Positions 17,510 through 27,161 of a stretch of 64,000 nt of DNA are shown in pieces; position 1 is the stretch's first letter; each line of letters starts with the position of its first letter. The position numbers and the translations under genes are program-made. The notes beneath the pieces are model-generated. The model ran no database searches, was not told the DNA's origin, and was given only the letters and a program-made list of their open reading frames with translations. The stretch is from assembly GCA_020630915.1 (NCBI GenBank), contig JAHDIF010000002.1, positions 331,956-395,955 of the forward strand, read 5' to 3'. The stretch is from Dokdonia sp. (GTDB lineage Bacteria; Bacteroidota; Bacteroidia; Flavobacteriales; Flavobacteriaceae).

Positions 17510-18718
17510 ATGATTGACCTTCCCACTATTTCAACAAAACGCCTTGCCATACATTTAAAGCCAATGGCTGAAAAACTTGTGAAACAAGGTCATCCTTGGA
17601 TTTTTGCAGATAGCATCACTAAAATAAGTAAAGAAGGAGCTTCTGGAGATGTCGCTATCTTGTTTGACAAAAGGAGAGACAAGGTTTTTGGTGTAGGGTT
17701 GTATGACCCAGATTCTCCTATAAGGATTAAGGTTTTGAGTGCAGTTCCAGCGCATCTAAACAAGGACTTTTTTAAGAGTAAAATTGAGAAAGCTAAGAAC
17801 CTAAGAAAACCTTTATTGGAGACAGATACCAATAGTTATCGCCTTATATACGGAGAAAATGATGGCTTTCCAGGACTCATAGCAGATGTTTATGCAAATG
17901 TGCTGGTTGTAAAGCTATATTCTAGTATATGGCACCCTTACCTTAAAGATATATTTCCTGATCTCCTATTGTTTTCAGGTTGTGATACTATGGTCTTAAG
18001 ACTTAGCAGATTGCTAAGTAAATCTTCGGTAGCTCCGTTGATAGACGGAGCAGTACTTCATGGCACTCTTGAAAATGAGGTGGTGTATTTTATGGAACAT
18101 GGGATTCGGTTTTCGGCCAATGTTATTTATGGGCATAAAACTGGGTACTTTTTAGACCATAGAGAGAATAGGCGTAGGGTAGGACTGTTAGCTGATAATA
18201 AGCGAGTTTTGGATGTTTTTAGCTACGCTGGAGGGTTCTCAGTACACGCTCTCGCGGGTGGAGCAAAAGAAGTCATTAGTTTAGATATAAGTGTTCAAGC
18301 CCTAGAAGTCGCTTTACAAAACGGAAAATTAAATAACCATACAGGAAAACATACTACAATGGCAGTAGATGCTTTCTTAGGATTGCAACAACTCATTGAC
18401 CAAAATGAGGTATTTGATATTGTAGTGATAGATCCTCCTAGTTTTGCAAAGAGTAGTCGTGAGATCGATAGTGCAAAAAATAGCTATAGTAAGTTAGCAG
18501 GTTTAGGTGCTCAATTAGTGCGTAAGGAAGGCTTGCTAGTGCTAGCTTCTTGTTCTTCTAGAGTAACGGCGAGACAGTTTTATGATATTTCTGAAAATGC
18601 AATTTCAAAAACGAAACGTACATTTTCTGTTTTAAATAAAACCGAGCACGATATAGATCACCCTATTACATTTCCTGAAGCCGCATATCTGAAGTGCGGC
18701 TATTATAAATTGCATTAG
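17510..18718 (+). CDS. rlmI: 23S rRNA (cytosine1962-C5)-methyltransferase RlmI
   Basis: From the ATG at 17510 (a GTG two codons earlier is possible) the protein has 402 residues. An N-terminal PUA-like domain (GHPWIFADSITKI) is followed by a central region with NSYRLIYGENDGFPGLIADVY and a Rossmann methyltransferase domain with VLDVFSYAGGFSVHALAGGA, the SAM site, and VIDPPSFAKS. This domain order is that of RlmI/YccW, which methylates C1962 of 23S rRNA. Confidence 0.88.
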   Translation: MIDLPTISTKRLAIHLKPMAEKLVKQGHPWIFADSITKISKEGASGDVAILFDKRRDKVFGVGLYDPDSPIRIKVLSAVPAHLNKDFFKSKIEKAKNLRKPLLETDTNSYRLIYGENDGFPGLIADVYANVLVVKLYSSIWHPYLKDIFPDLLLFSGCDTMVLRLSRLLSKSSVAPLIDGAVLHGTLENEVVYFMEHGIRFSANVIYGHKTGYFLDHRENRRRVGLLADNKRVLDVFSYAGGFSVHALAGGAKEVISLDISVQALEVALQNGKLNNHTGKHTTMAVDAFLGLQQLIDQNEVFDIVVIDPPSFAKSSREIDSAKNSYSKLAGLGAQLVRKEGLLVLASCSSRVTARQFYDISENAISKTKRTFSVLNKTEHDIDHPITFPEAAYLKCGYYKLH

Positions 18719-18736
18719 AATACATACCTTTTACAT

Positions 18737-20296
18737 ATGAAATATTTGAATTTTTCTATCTTATTTTTCCTTCTCTTAATAGGAATTTCTTGTAAGCAAA
18801 AGCCAGAAGTTTCATTAGATGTGCATAGTATGGCGTTACTACCAACTCCTTTAAGTACTATGGCAAGACCCACCTCTTTTGTAATAGATCAAAATACAAT
18901 GATATCTGTAAGTTCATTGGAGTATTTAGAGTATACGGCTCATGAATTTTCTAACTATATAAAAGAAACCACTTCTCTAAAAATAGCTACAATTGTAGAT
19001 GGCGATACAACAAGACTTAATCGTATTTACCTTATAGTAGATTCAAATCTACAATTACTTCAAAATGACATTAGCAGTAATTTAGAAAAAGAGCAATATT
19101 CTTTAAGTATCAATAAAGATCGTGTTGTGCTGTTGGCATCTTCTCCTACCGGGATTTATAGAGGTGTGCAAACTTTAAAACAACTGCTTCCCTTGGATGG
19201 GATGACATCTAGCGAATGGGAGGGTACTATCTGGGCACTCCCAGGTTGCGAGATTATAGATGCTCCCAAGTATGAGTATAGAGGTGCCATGTTAGATGTG
19301 GCAAGACATTTCTTTTCTGTAGAAGATGTAAAGCGATACACAGATGTATTGTCCTTGTACAAGATTAATAAATTGCATTTACATCTTTCTGATGATCAAG
19401 GATGGAGAATAGAAATAAAGTCTTGGCCTAATCTCACAGAAATAGGAGGTAGCACAGCAGTAGGAGGTGGGATAGGAGGTTTTTATACTCAAGAAGACTA
19501 TAAAGAAATTGTCAGTTATGCTTTGCAAAAGCATATAACAATTATTCCAGAGATCGATATGCCTGGACATACTAATGCGGCTTTAGCTTCGTATCCAGAA
19601 CTTAATTGTGATAACAAGGCTACAAAATTGTACACCGGTATGAGAGTAGGTTTTAGCAGTTTGTGTGTAGATAAAGAGATCACGTATACGTTTTTAGAAG
19701 ATGTCATTGGAGAATTGGCAGCGATTACACCGTCAGAATACATACATTTAGGAGGAGATGAATCCCACGCAACATCAAAAGAAGATTATAATAAATTCTT
19801 GCGAAGAGCTTTTAAGATTGTAAAGAAATATAATAAAAAGATAATAGGCTGGGAAGATATTGAGAGTGCAGGTGTAGATGATTCATTTATACTGCAGCAC
19901 TGGACGAGCAAGGAAAAGGCAGAAAAGGGAGCTATACAAGGGGCGAAAATTATACTATCGCCAGCACCTTACACCTATCTAGATATGAAATATAATGACA
20001 GTACTAAATTAGGTTTAACTTGGGCTGGCACAATTACCACTGAAAAAGCCTATGCCTGGAGGCCCTCGGAGATTTTACAAGAGAACTACGAGGATCAAGT
20101 TATAGGAATAGAATCACCTTTGTGGTCTGAGACTGTTACAACAATAAATGATATTGAATATATGGCCTTTCCTAGAATTATTGCACACGCTTCTTTGGGC
20201 TGGGAAAGAAATCTAATGGATACTAGTATGTATCATGAAAAACTGAATAAAAACCTACAATGGCTTAATCGGTACGAGGTAAATTATAAAAAGTAA
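18737..20296 (+). CDS. Beta-N-acetylhexosaminidase, GH20 lipoprotein
   Basis: The 519-aa protein begins with a lipoprotein signal ending GISC. Residues about 35-160 form the GH20b-like N-terminal domain and the TIM barrel starts at YRGAMLDVARHFFSVEDVKRY. HLHLSDDQGWRIEIKSWPNLTEIGG and HLGGDESH carry the GH20 active site; D341-E342 are the expected polarising and acid/base pair. It should release terminal GlcNAc/GalNAc from chitin oligomers or glycans at the cell envelope. Its end overlaps the convergent 159-aa gene by 13 bp. Confidence 0.93.
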   Translation: MKYLNFSILFFLLLIGISCKQKPEVSLDVHSMALLPTPLSTMARPTSFVIDQNTMISVSSLEYLEYTAHEFSNYIKETTSLKIATIVDGDTTRLNRIYLIVDSNLQLLQNDISSNLEKEQYSLSINKDRVVLLASSPTGIYRGVQTLKQLLPLDGMTSSEWEGTIWALPGCEIIDAPKYEYRGAMLDVARHFFSVEDVKRYTDVLSLYKINKLHLHLSDDQGWRIEIKSWPNLTEIGGSTAVGGGIGGFYTQEDYKEIVSYALQKHITIIPEIDMPGHTNAALASYPELNCDNKATKLYTGMRVGFSSLCVDKEITYTFLEDVIGELAAITPSEYIHLGGDESHATSKEDYNKFLRRAFKIVKKYNKKIIGWEDIESAGVDDSFILQHWTSKEKAEKGAIQGAKIILSPAPYTYLDMKYNDSTKLGLTWAGTITTEKAYAWRPSEILQENYEDQVIGIESPLWSETVTTINDIEYMAFPRIIAHASLGWERNLMDTSMYHEKLNKNLQWLNRYEVNYKK

Positions 20297-20763
20297 TTTC
20301 TTTTTTGTAGGCTCGCTATTTTCATTTTTTGTCGAAATTCGGGACTGCTACTTTGAAGAACATGAAGGCTCGTGAGCCAAGATGCAGCCTCCAGAAGACT
20401 TGAGTACCTACATTTTTCTTGCTTGTATGTAAGTTTTTTCAACGCACATAATATAGGGTGTTGTTTTTTTTGTGAAACAATTGCATACGCCTTTACCCTA
20501 TACCTTATTTCAAAAAACTTATACCACGCTCTAGTACTAACAGAATAATCATAAATCCTATTTGAAATATAACCGATATTTGCTTCTTTCCCGTAATGGT
20601 TATCGATTAATTCTATGACCATTTCTGCCATTTTTTTATCAAACGATATTCCTTTCTGTATTTCAGACACTACAAATGTTTCATAGAAATAGAAAGTGCC
20701 GAATTGTAAAATATAAGTGTCTTCTAACTTATAAGGTAATTGCTCGAACGTTTTAGTTTCCAT
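20284..20763 (-). CDS. Hypothetical protein, 159 aa
   Basis: A soluble protein rich in aromatic residues (FGTFYFYETFVVSE) with a basic C-terminal third. The N-terminal half resembles short flavobacterial proteins of unknown function that end in a conserved YISNRIYDYS-like motif, which is present at about residues 65-74. No catalytic motif is visible. It overlaps the 3' end of the hexosaminidase gene on the opposite strand. Confidence 0.6.
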   Translation of the reverse strand: METKTFEQLPYKLEDTYILQFGTFYFYETFVVSEIQKGISFDKKMAEMVIELIDNHYGKEANIGYISNRIYDYSVSTRAWYKFFEIRYRVKAYAIVSQKKQHPILCALKKLTYKQEKCRYSSLLEAASWLTSLHVLQSSSPEFRQKMKIASLQKRNYFL

Positions 20764-21114
20764 AGCTCTATTCTTTAATTCTAAATGTAGAGAGGTATGG
20801 TTGATTGCTCTATATCAGCAGTTTAATAAATTTGTTAACACGATAAAATGCATTTATTTAGCGATCAAATGCAAAATGCAACACTAATGGATTTTATTTA
20901 CTGAAATTAATTTTAAACTGAACGTATAGAAATCATTGGGAAATTTTTAAACATAGCCTATAGCGACTTCTAACTATTCAATTTTTTACTAGGTGAGCAA
21001 TAGACAAATTTACCAGTCATATGATTATGGATACTGTTTAATATCTAATCACAACGTTCACTGTCTTTAATACGTAATGCCCAAAAAATGAACTCCTATT
21101 TCTCTGAAATCTAA
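20764..21114. other. 351-bp non-coding gap
   Basis: AT-rich DNA between two minus-strand genes. It should contain the promoter of the 159-aa gene near its left end. I see no open frame, hairpin or palindrome copy in it. Confidence 0.6.
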
Positions 21115-22167
21115 TTAATTACAACCGCCAGTGAATCCAGTGGCATCAAAAGAAGTTGTAATAATACCCGTTTCTTCATCTATAATTGCTTGAATAAGCA
21201 GGTCATTTATACCACTGCCGTCTCTTTTTGGACTACAGTATTCAAATAGATAAAAACTGTTTGCCTGTCCCGATACATTATCAGATACTTCATTAAATAC
21301 CGCTATCAAATCATCATTATTACCTGCAAAGGCACTTCCTTCAGTTCCTACGCGACCAAGAACGATTTGATCAATTTCCTCTCCAAGACCTATGGTAAAG
21401 AAAGAAATGTTGTCACTAGCATTGTTTACACTCATGAGTGCTTCACTTTCTGTATATCTAGCAGCTTGATCCGTCCCATCTGTAAAAATGACTATAGAAC
21501 TGGAGGCAAACACATCTTGTGCTTCAAAGGTTTCGATTGTGTTTTCTGCTAATAGAGTTGCCTTTATCACGGCACCATACAAGTCTGTTGAGGGATCATT
21601 GCTTATATCAGTGGTAATACCATTTATTGATTCTTGTAATAGGGTTGCATCTGTCGTAGGTGACTGCAATTCGTGCAAAATGTCTTCACCATCAAACCAG
21701 TAAATACCCATTTGGAAAGCATCTTGAGGCGTTGCAGGCATGACATTGTCTATAAAACTATTGGAAGCAGTTTTAAGTTCTGGTAAACTCGTGGCGAGCA
21801 CACTATTACTAAGATCCAAAATTAAAAATGTGGTAGTCACAAATATCTGTGCATTAGAAGATATTGTAGCGCTAGATTCTAAGCTGGAAATTTCGTTAAA
21901 GCAATCATCATTTTGCCCTTTTTCTAATATTCTAAAATTTGAGGCATTAAGACCAGGAACTGGGCCTCCTTGATTATCATTTACTTTAAAAAAAACAGAC
22001 ACCTTTGCCGGTAATGTGGTAAAAGATTCTTGTATTGTAAGTGTTAGATCTTCAGTGCCTAGATTAAGGCAGTCTATAGTATTACTGCTAGCGCTATCAT
22101 CGTCTCTAGAACTACAGGATAACAAACATAGGGTAAAGATGACAGCCCATAAAAAATTCAGTTTCAT
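21115..22167 (-). CDS. VWA-domain lipoprotein
   Basis: The 350-aa protein has a lipoprotein signal ending LLSC and then acidic SSRDDDS. A von Willebrand factor A domain spans about residues 110-305, with MIDAS motif DLSNS in ILDLSNSVL and a later VIFTDGTDQAA. The domain suggests a metal-dependent adhesion or scaffolding role on the outer membrane. No partner gene is adjacent. Confidence 0.8.
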   Translation of the reverse strand: MKLNFLWAVIFTLCLLSCSSRDDDSASSNTIDCLNLGTEDLTLTIQESFTTLPAKVSVFFKVNDNQGGPVPGLNASNFRILEKGQNDDCFNEISSLESSATISSNAQIFVTTTFLILDLSNSVLATSLPELKTASNSFIDNVMPATPQDAFQMGIYWFDGEDILHELQSPTTDATLLQESINGITTDISNDPSTDLYGAVIKATLLAENTIETFEAQDVFASSSIVIFTDGTDQAARYTESEALMSVNNASDNISFFTIGLGEEIDQIVLGRVGTEGSAFAGNNDDLIAVFNEVSDNVSGQANSFYLFEYCSPKRDGSGINDLLIQAIIDEETGIITTSFDATGFTGGCN

Positions 22168-22277
22168 AAAAATTCGGATTAAGATTGATAGTTCTAAAAC
22201 GAATACTTTAGGGCTTTATTTCAAGAACTGTTAGGTTATGATATTTACGTAGACTCCTTTTGAGGTATTCTAACGTT

Positions 22278-22291
22278 GCTTTCGCGAAAGC
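22278..22291. repeat. Dispersed palindrome (copy 6, exact)
   Basis: Exact GCTTTCGCGAAAGC between the divergent VWA gene and the next secreted protein. Confidence 0.95.
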
Positions 22292-22377
22292 ATAACAACT
22301 TGGTATAACATTTGTTAATATCTAGCTAAGAATAAATTTATTGCTTGTTTGAATTACTATATTTACTACTCAAAACA

Positions 22378-23076
22378 GTGAAACTGCCAAGATTAGAACA
22401 TATCATTTTTAAAATCGTATTGCTCGTAGTACTGGGACATACTTGTGTCTCATTGGGTCAATTAGATATCCCACGAAGACCCATTACTATAGAGGGTTTA
22501 CAAAATAATGCAGCACCTAGATCTGTATTAGTATCTCCAGAAAATTTAACAGGTATGGTATCTTCTGGAACCCTTGTAATAAAGAGCAAAATGAATCTAA
22601 GCGAGCCCTTGCCTGGTAAAGAAAAAAGACAAGCGCGCTTTATGGAGGGTGAGAAGTTTGCTAAAAAAGAATATGCAGCTCTAGAGAGCAAAATGAATAA
22701 AAAGTTTAATCCAATAGATATAGAAAAGAAAATCGTTCTTCCAGAGGATTACAACATAGGAGTTTATAATTCAAATGGAAAATTCGCCAAATTTGTCTTT
22801 AGGGATCACGGCCAATTTGACAATGATCAAGTTAAAATAATGGTGAATGACGTTGTAGTTTATGAGAAAATAACATTAACACTCAACTATATACCTGTAA
22901 CGATAGATCTTGTAGACGGGTTTAATAAAATAGATATTATTGCAATCAATCAAGGTAGCCTTGGTGCCAATACAGCCGAATTTCAGATATTTGACGATTC
23001 TTACAATACTTTGAGGTTTGGTCAATGGTGGCTCGCTACAGGGAAAAAGGCAACCGTAATCATAGTAAAAGACTAA
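22378..23076 (+). CDS. Secreted protein of unknown function
   Basis: A GTG at 22378 gives 232 residues starting with a signal peptide (KLPRLEHIIFKIVLLVVLG, cleavage likely near SLGQ). An in-frame TTG at 22345 would add 11 residues that weaken the signal. The mature part has a lysine-rich helix (about 75-115), then strands ending YNTLRFGQWWLATGKKATVIIVKD. The middle segment (FRDHGQFDNDQVKIMVNDVVVYEKITL) looks like a beta-sandwich. The family is not recognised. Its end overlaps the convergent mscS-type gene by 4 bp. Confidence 0.6.
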   Translation: MKLPRLEHIIFKIVLLVVLGHTCVSLGQLDIPRRPITIEGLQNNAAPRSVLVSPENLTGMVSSGTLVIKSKMNLSEPLPGKEKRQARFMEGEKFAKKEYAALESKMNKKFNPIDIEKKIVLPEDYNIGVYNSNGKFAKFVFRDHGQFDNDQVKIMVNDVVVYEKITLTLNYIPVTIDLVDGFNKIDIIAINQGSLGANTAEFQIFDDSYNTLRFGQWWLATGKKATVIIVKD

Positions 23077-24323
23077 TCCTCTACAACGACCTTATGGTCG
23101 CTGGGTAATTCAAAAATTTCTAGCTTAAAATAGGGTACTGCAGAGAGTAGATGATCAAAAATATCTGCAATTATATACTCATAGTTTTGCCACCTCTTAT
23201 CTGTACTAAAACAATAAATTTCTAGTGGTAATCCCTTGTCTGTAGGAGCAAGTTGTCGCGTCATTACCATCATATCCTTATTTATGGCAGAGTGATTTTT
23301 TATGTACGTTTCTATATACTTTCTAAACACGCCTAAATTTGTAAGATTGCGGCCGTTTAATGGTAATGACTTGTCTATATCGTGATCTAAATTGTACTTT
23401 TCTATTTTCTCCTGTTGTGAGGTTACGTATTCTTTTATGAGTCCTATTCTTTTGAACTCATTTATATCTTCTTCTTTTAGAAAATCTATACTTTCTTGCT
23501 TTATAAATAAAGCTCTTTTGATCCTACGTCCGTCAGAATCATTCATCCCACGCCAGTTCTTAAATGAATCAGAAATTAGAGCATAGGTAGGTATAGTGGT
23601 AATTGTTTTATCAAAGTTTTGCACTTTTACAGTAGCGAGATTTATCTCTATAACATCTCCGTCTGCTCCATATTTATCAAAGGTAATCCAGTCTCCAATA
23701 CGTACAATATCATTGGTAGCTACTTGTATACTTGCCACAAACCCTAAAATGGTATCTCTAAAAACCAATATAATAACTGCAGAGATCGCCCCTAGACCTG
23801 TTAAGAATTTAGTAGCATTGATATCTGCCAGTACAGATAAGCCATAAAAAATGGCAATAAACCAGGCTACCAGCATAAAGACCTGTATATAACTATCTAT
23901 TGGTTTGTCTCTTAATCTCGGTTTTGTCTTGAAATAATCTTTAAACGAATTTAATATAGCACGTGCAAGCCGTAGTATGATCACAATCCCTAATACTTGT
24001 AATGCCTTTATAGCCAAGGTTTGTAGCAAAGGAAAGTCTTGAAATACTAATGGTACTGACCAGTACGCTACTATCCAAGGTATGATGTGACCAAACCTTC
24101 TAGGTACTCTGTTTTTAATTAATAAATCATCTAGTTTTGTTTTTGATGCAATAGCTATTCCAGATGACATCTTGCGTAGGATGATACGTGCAATAAAATC
24201 TATAAGTAAAAGTAGGAGCGTCAGAGCAATGAATAAGATTATGACATTGACGTAACTTGCTGCACCTTCACTAATTCCATTTTTCACAAGTGACTCATAT
24301 ATTAAATGGCTTAATTCTTTCAT
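23073..24323 (-). CDS. Mechanosensitive ion channel, MscS family (YbdG-like)
   Basis: The 416-aa protein has four to five N-terminal membrane segments (about residues 22-50, 78-112, 144-165 and 172-200) and then the MscS beta domain (IRIGDWITFDKYGADGDVIEINLATVKVQNFDKTITTIPTYALISD) and a large C-terminal cytoplasmic domain. Length and domain order fit YbdG-like channels better than the short MscS. The role would be relief of osmotic downshock at the inner membrane. Confidence 0.85.
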   Translation of the reverse strand: MKELSHLIYESLVKNGISEGAASYVNVIILFIALTLLLLLIDFIARIILRKMSSGIAIASKTKLDDLLIKNRVPRRFGHIIPWIVAYWSVPLVFQDFPLLQTLAIKALQVLGIVIILRLARAILNSFKDYFKTKPRLRDKPIDSYIQVFMLVAWFIAIFYGLSVLADINATKFLTGLGAISAVIILVFRDTILGFVASIQVATNDIVRIGDWITFDKYGADGDVIEINLATVKVQNFDKTITTIPTYALISDSFKNWRGMNDSDGRRIKRALFIKQESIDFLKEEDINEFKRIGLIKEYVTSQQEKIEKYNLDHDIDKSLPLNGRNLTNLGVFRKYIETYIKNHSAINKDMMVMTRQLAPTDKGLPLEIYCFSTDKRWQNYEYIIADIFDHLLSAVPYFKLEIFELPSDHKVVVED

Positions 24324-24396
24324 AATGTAAAAGTACTTTGAATTTGTATCATCAAGATTTCTATTTAACTATTTTTAATACTTAAAATTTAAATAA

Positions 24397-24798
24397 ATGA
24401 AAAAGATCAATTTAGTATTCGTTTTACTGCTTATAACGCTCAGTATAGGTTCCTGTAAATCTGACAACAATGCAAATTTTGATTCAAATTATGCGCATGT
24501 GGTCTATTTTTGGTTTCACAATCCAGATAGTGCTGAGGACAAGGCTTTTTTTGAAAAATCATTAAAAAAGTTTCTGAATAACTCAAAATATGCCAAAACT
24601 AATTTTATAGGAGTCGCGCCCGCAGCGACTAGGGATGTAGTAGATGACTCATATGATTACAACATTATACTCACCTTTGAGTCTGCAGAGGCTCAAGACA
24701 AATATCAAACTGAAGATGTGCATCTTCAGTTTGTAAAGGAGTCCGAACATCTTTGGAAAAAAGTCATTGTTTATGATGCTATTCCTTTGTCAAACTAA
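24397..24798 (+). CDS. Lipoprotein with a Dabb (stress-responsive alpha/beta barrel) domain
   Basis: The 133-aa product has a lipoprotein signal (LLITLSIGSC), then HVVYFWFHNP at about residue 34 and a closing FVKESEHLWKKVIVYDAI, the ferredoxin-like Dabb pattern. Such domains usually dimerise. The binding partner or reaction is unknown. Confidence 0.75.
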   Translation: MKKINLVFVLLLITLSIGSCKSDNNANFDSNYAHVVYFWFHNPDSAEDKAFFEKSLKKFLNNSKYAKTNFIGVAPAATRDVVDDSYDYNIILTFESAEAQDKYQTEDVHLQFVKESEHLWKKVIVYDAIPLSN

Positions 24799-25024
24799 TA
24801 AATTGTGACTAAAAATATCCGTAAAACCTGCATATTCGATAGGTTTTAAGTCTCGAAGCTATTTTTTATTCTAATAAAAAAACTCTTAATGTGTTGTTTA
24901 TGAGGCACTAAAAAATTGTTAACCACTAACTATGCGCCTCTAAGAGAAAATAAGTCAAATAAAATGTTGTAAATCAATTTATTAGCCTGTCCTTTGCAAC
25001 TTATTAAATATTTAATTACATAAG

Positions 25025-25216
25025 ATGAATAAAGGAACAGTAAAATTTTTTAACGAGACTAAAGGTTTCGGATTTATTACAGAAGAAGGTGTTGAGAAGG
25101 ATCACTTCGTACACATTTCTGGATTAGTAGATGAAGTGCGTGAAGGAGACCAAGTTGAGTTTGAACTTAGAGATGGAAATAAAGGACTTAATGCAGTAAA
25201 TGTAAAAGTTGTTTAA
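25025..25216 (+). CDS. Cold-shock protein, CspA family
   Basis: The 63-aa protein is a single cold-shock domain with both RNA-binding motifs: KGFGFI (RNP1) and HFVHISGL (RNP2-like). It binds single-stranded RNA/DNA and acts as an RNA chaperone. The gene has a long upstream gap (226 bp) that probably includes a structured leader, as is usual for csp genes, and its own terminator downstream. Confidence 0.93.
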   Translation: MNKGTVKFFNETKGFGFITEEGVEKDHFVHISGLVDEVREGDQVEFELRDGNKGLNAVNVKVV

Positions 25217-25241
25217 TATCGATATTTTTAATTTTATAAAT

Positions 25242-25269
25242 GCCTGTCATTTTATGACGGGCTTTTTTT
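25242..25269 (+). terminator. Rho-independent terminator of the csp gene
   Basis: GCCTGTCAT and ATGACGGGC pair (one T-G wobble) around a 3-nt loop and are followed by seven T residues. Confidence 0.9.
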
Positions 25270-25371
25270 ATGTCTTTAATTCAAGATTCAAAGGAGCTTA
25301 CCTTTAATGGGTAACTACTTCCTAACTAAAAGGTATTTTCTTGAAACCAAGATTTAATAAGGTGTAGGTAC

Positions 25372-25385
25372 GCTTTCGCGAAAGC
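25372..25385. repeat. Dispersed palindrome (copy 7, exact)
   Basis: Exact core with symmetry extended to GTACGCTTTCGCGAAAGCGTAT, lying 23 bp before the ABC transporter start. Confidence 0.95.
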
Positions 25386-25408
25386 GTATTTATCCATAGT
25401 TTTACCGT

Positions 25409-27160
25409 ATGAAAAAGGAATCAAAAAAGCCATCTAGAGTTACCATAGGATCTGCTTTTAAAACCATCATTTGGCCCCGCCGAAAGTTGGTATTTATAGG
25501 TCTCTTTCTAATCCTTGTAGGAAGACTGGCAGGTTTTGTACTTCCCCTGAAATCAAAAGAGTTACTGGATCAAATTGTACCTAATGGAGATATGACTGCA
25601 CTATACAATCTTATCTGGATGGTGGTACTGGCACTCTTAGTACAAGCCGTTACCTCATTTTTATTGACGCGTATTTTAAGTGTACAAGCACAGTTTTTAA
25701 TCTCTGAATTAAGAGCACAGGTACAGAAAAAAGTGTTATCACTGCCCATAAGTTTTTTTGATAATGAAAAATCTGGTGCGCTGGTATCTCGTATAATGAG
25801 TGATGTTGAAGGAGTGCGTAACCTTATAGGTACTGGACTGGTACAACTTGTAGGAGGCACTATTACGGCGGTAGTTTCTCTAGTCTTGCTCATAAGGATT
25901 AATGTGATGATGACGCTGTTTGTGTTTATTCCTGTGGGTATTTTTGGTTATGTGGCCTTACGTGCATTTAAATACATACGTCCTATTTTTAGAAAACGAG
26001 GTAAAATTAATGCAGAAGTAAAAGGACGTCTTACAGAAACACTCGCTGGCGTGAGAGTGATTAAAGGTTTTGGAGCAGAAGCTCAAGAAAACAAAAGCTT
26101 TGAAGAAGGGGTAGAAAGATTATTTCAGAATGTAAAAAAGAGTCTAACGGCAACGGCTATTATGACGAGTAGTTCTACTTTTTTACTAGGATTTGCTTCT
26201 GTAGGAATTATGGGAATGGGTGGTTACAATATGATAAACGGGACGCTTACGGTTGGAGATTTTTTACTCTTTACCTTACTTCTTGCTTTTCTGGTGGCCC
26301 CTATTATTCAGATGAGTAATATAGGAAGTCAACTTACGGAGGCCCTTGCAGGTTTAGACCGTACTGAAGAGTTAATGAATATGACTCCAGAAGACGAGTT
26401 GGGAGACCGCACAATAGTTTTGGATACTTTTAAAGGAAATCTTAAGTTTAGTGATGTTTCCTTTGCCTACGAAGAAGGAAAGGAAGTACTTCATAACATA
26501 AATTTTGAAGCACCTTCTGGCTCTACCATCGCTTTAGTAGGTAGTTCTGGATCTGGAAAGTCTACCATCGCAGGCTTATCGGCAACATTCTTGAATCCTC
26601 AGTCTGGCGTGGTTTCTATAGATGGACAAGATTTATCTAAAGTAAAACTATCTAGTTTTAGACAGCATTTAGGAGTCGTATTGCAAGATGAATTTCTTTT
26701 TGAAGGCAGTATACGCGACAATATCTTATTTCCTAGACCCAATGCAACAGAAGAACAACTACAACGGGCCGTTAAAGCGGGTTATGTAGATGAGTTTACA
26801 GATCGCTTTGACGATGGCTTAGATACCTTGATAGGAGAACGAGGCGTAAAATTATCTGGAGGGCAGCGACAGCGTATTGCTATTGCAAGAGCCATACTTG
26901 CAGACCCAAAAATTATCATCCTTGATGAAGCGACCTCAAATTTAGATACAGAAAGCGAAGCTCTTATACAGAAGTCCTTAGATCAATTAGTAAAAGATAG
27001 GACCACCATTGTCATTGCACATAGACTAAGTACGATTAAAAAAGCAGATCAAATACTCGTGATAGAATCCGGTCGTATTGCAGAGCAAGGAACTCATGAT
27101 GAGTTAATTGCTCTAGAAGGAAGGTACTTTGAGTTGTATACGTATCAGGCTAAAATTTAA
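25409..27160 (+). CDS. ABC exporter, fused permease and ATPase (MsbA-like)
   Basis: The 583-aa protein has six membrane segments in residues 1-320 and a nucleotide-binding domain with Walker A GSSGSGKST, Q-loop VVLQDEF, signature LSGGQRQRIAIARA, Walker B IIILDEATS and the H-loop histidine in IVIAHRLSTI. It forms a homodimer in the inner membrane. Similarity to MsbA/LmrA suggests lipid or drug export, but the substrate cannot be read from sequence. Confidence 0.9.
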   Translation: MKKESKKPSRVTIGSAFKTIIWPRRKLVFIGLFLILVGRLAGFVLPLKSKELLDQIVPNGDMTALYNLIWMVVLALLVQAVTSFLLTRILSVQAQFLISELRAQVQKKVLSLPISFFDNEKSGALVSRIMSDVEGVRNLIGTGLVQLVGGTITAVVSLVLLIRINVMMTLFVFIPVGIFGYVALRAFKYIRPIFRKRGKINAEVKGRLTETLAGVRVIKGFGAEAQENKSFEEGVERLFQNVKKSLTATAIMTSSSTFLLGFASVGIMGMGGYNMINGTLTVGDFLLFTLLLAFLVAPIIQMSNIGSQLTEALAGLDRTEELMNMTPEDELGDRTIVLDTFKGNLKFSDVSFAYEEGKEVLHNINFEAPSGSTIALVGSSGSGKSTIAGLSATFLNPQSGVVSIDGQDLSKVKLSSFRQHLGVVLQDEFLFEGSIRDNILFPRPNATEEQLQRAVKAGYVDEFTDRFDDGLDTLIGERGVKLSGGQRQRIAIARAILADPKIIILDEATSNLDTESEALIQKSLDQLVKDRTTIVIAHRLSTIKKADQILVIESGRIAEQGTHDELIALEGRYFELYTYQAKI

Positions 27161-27161
27161 T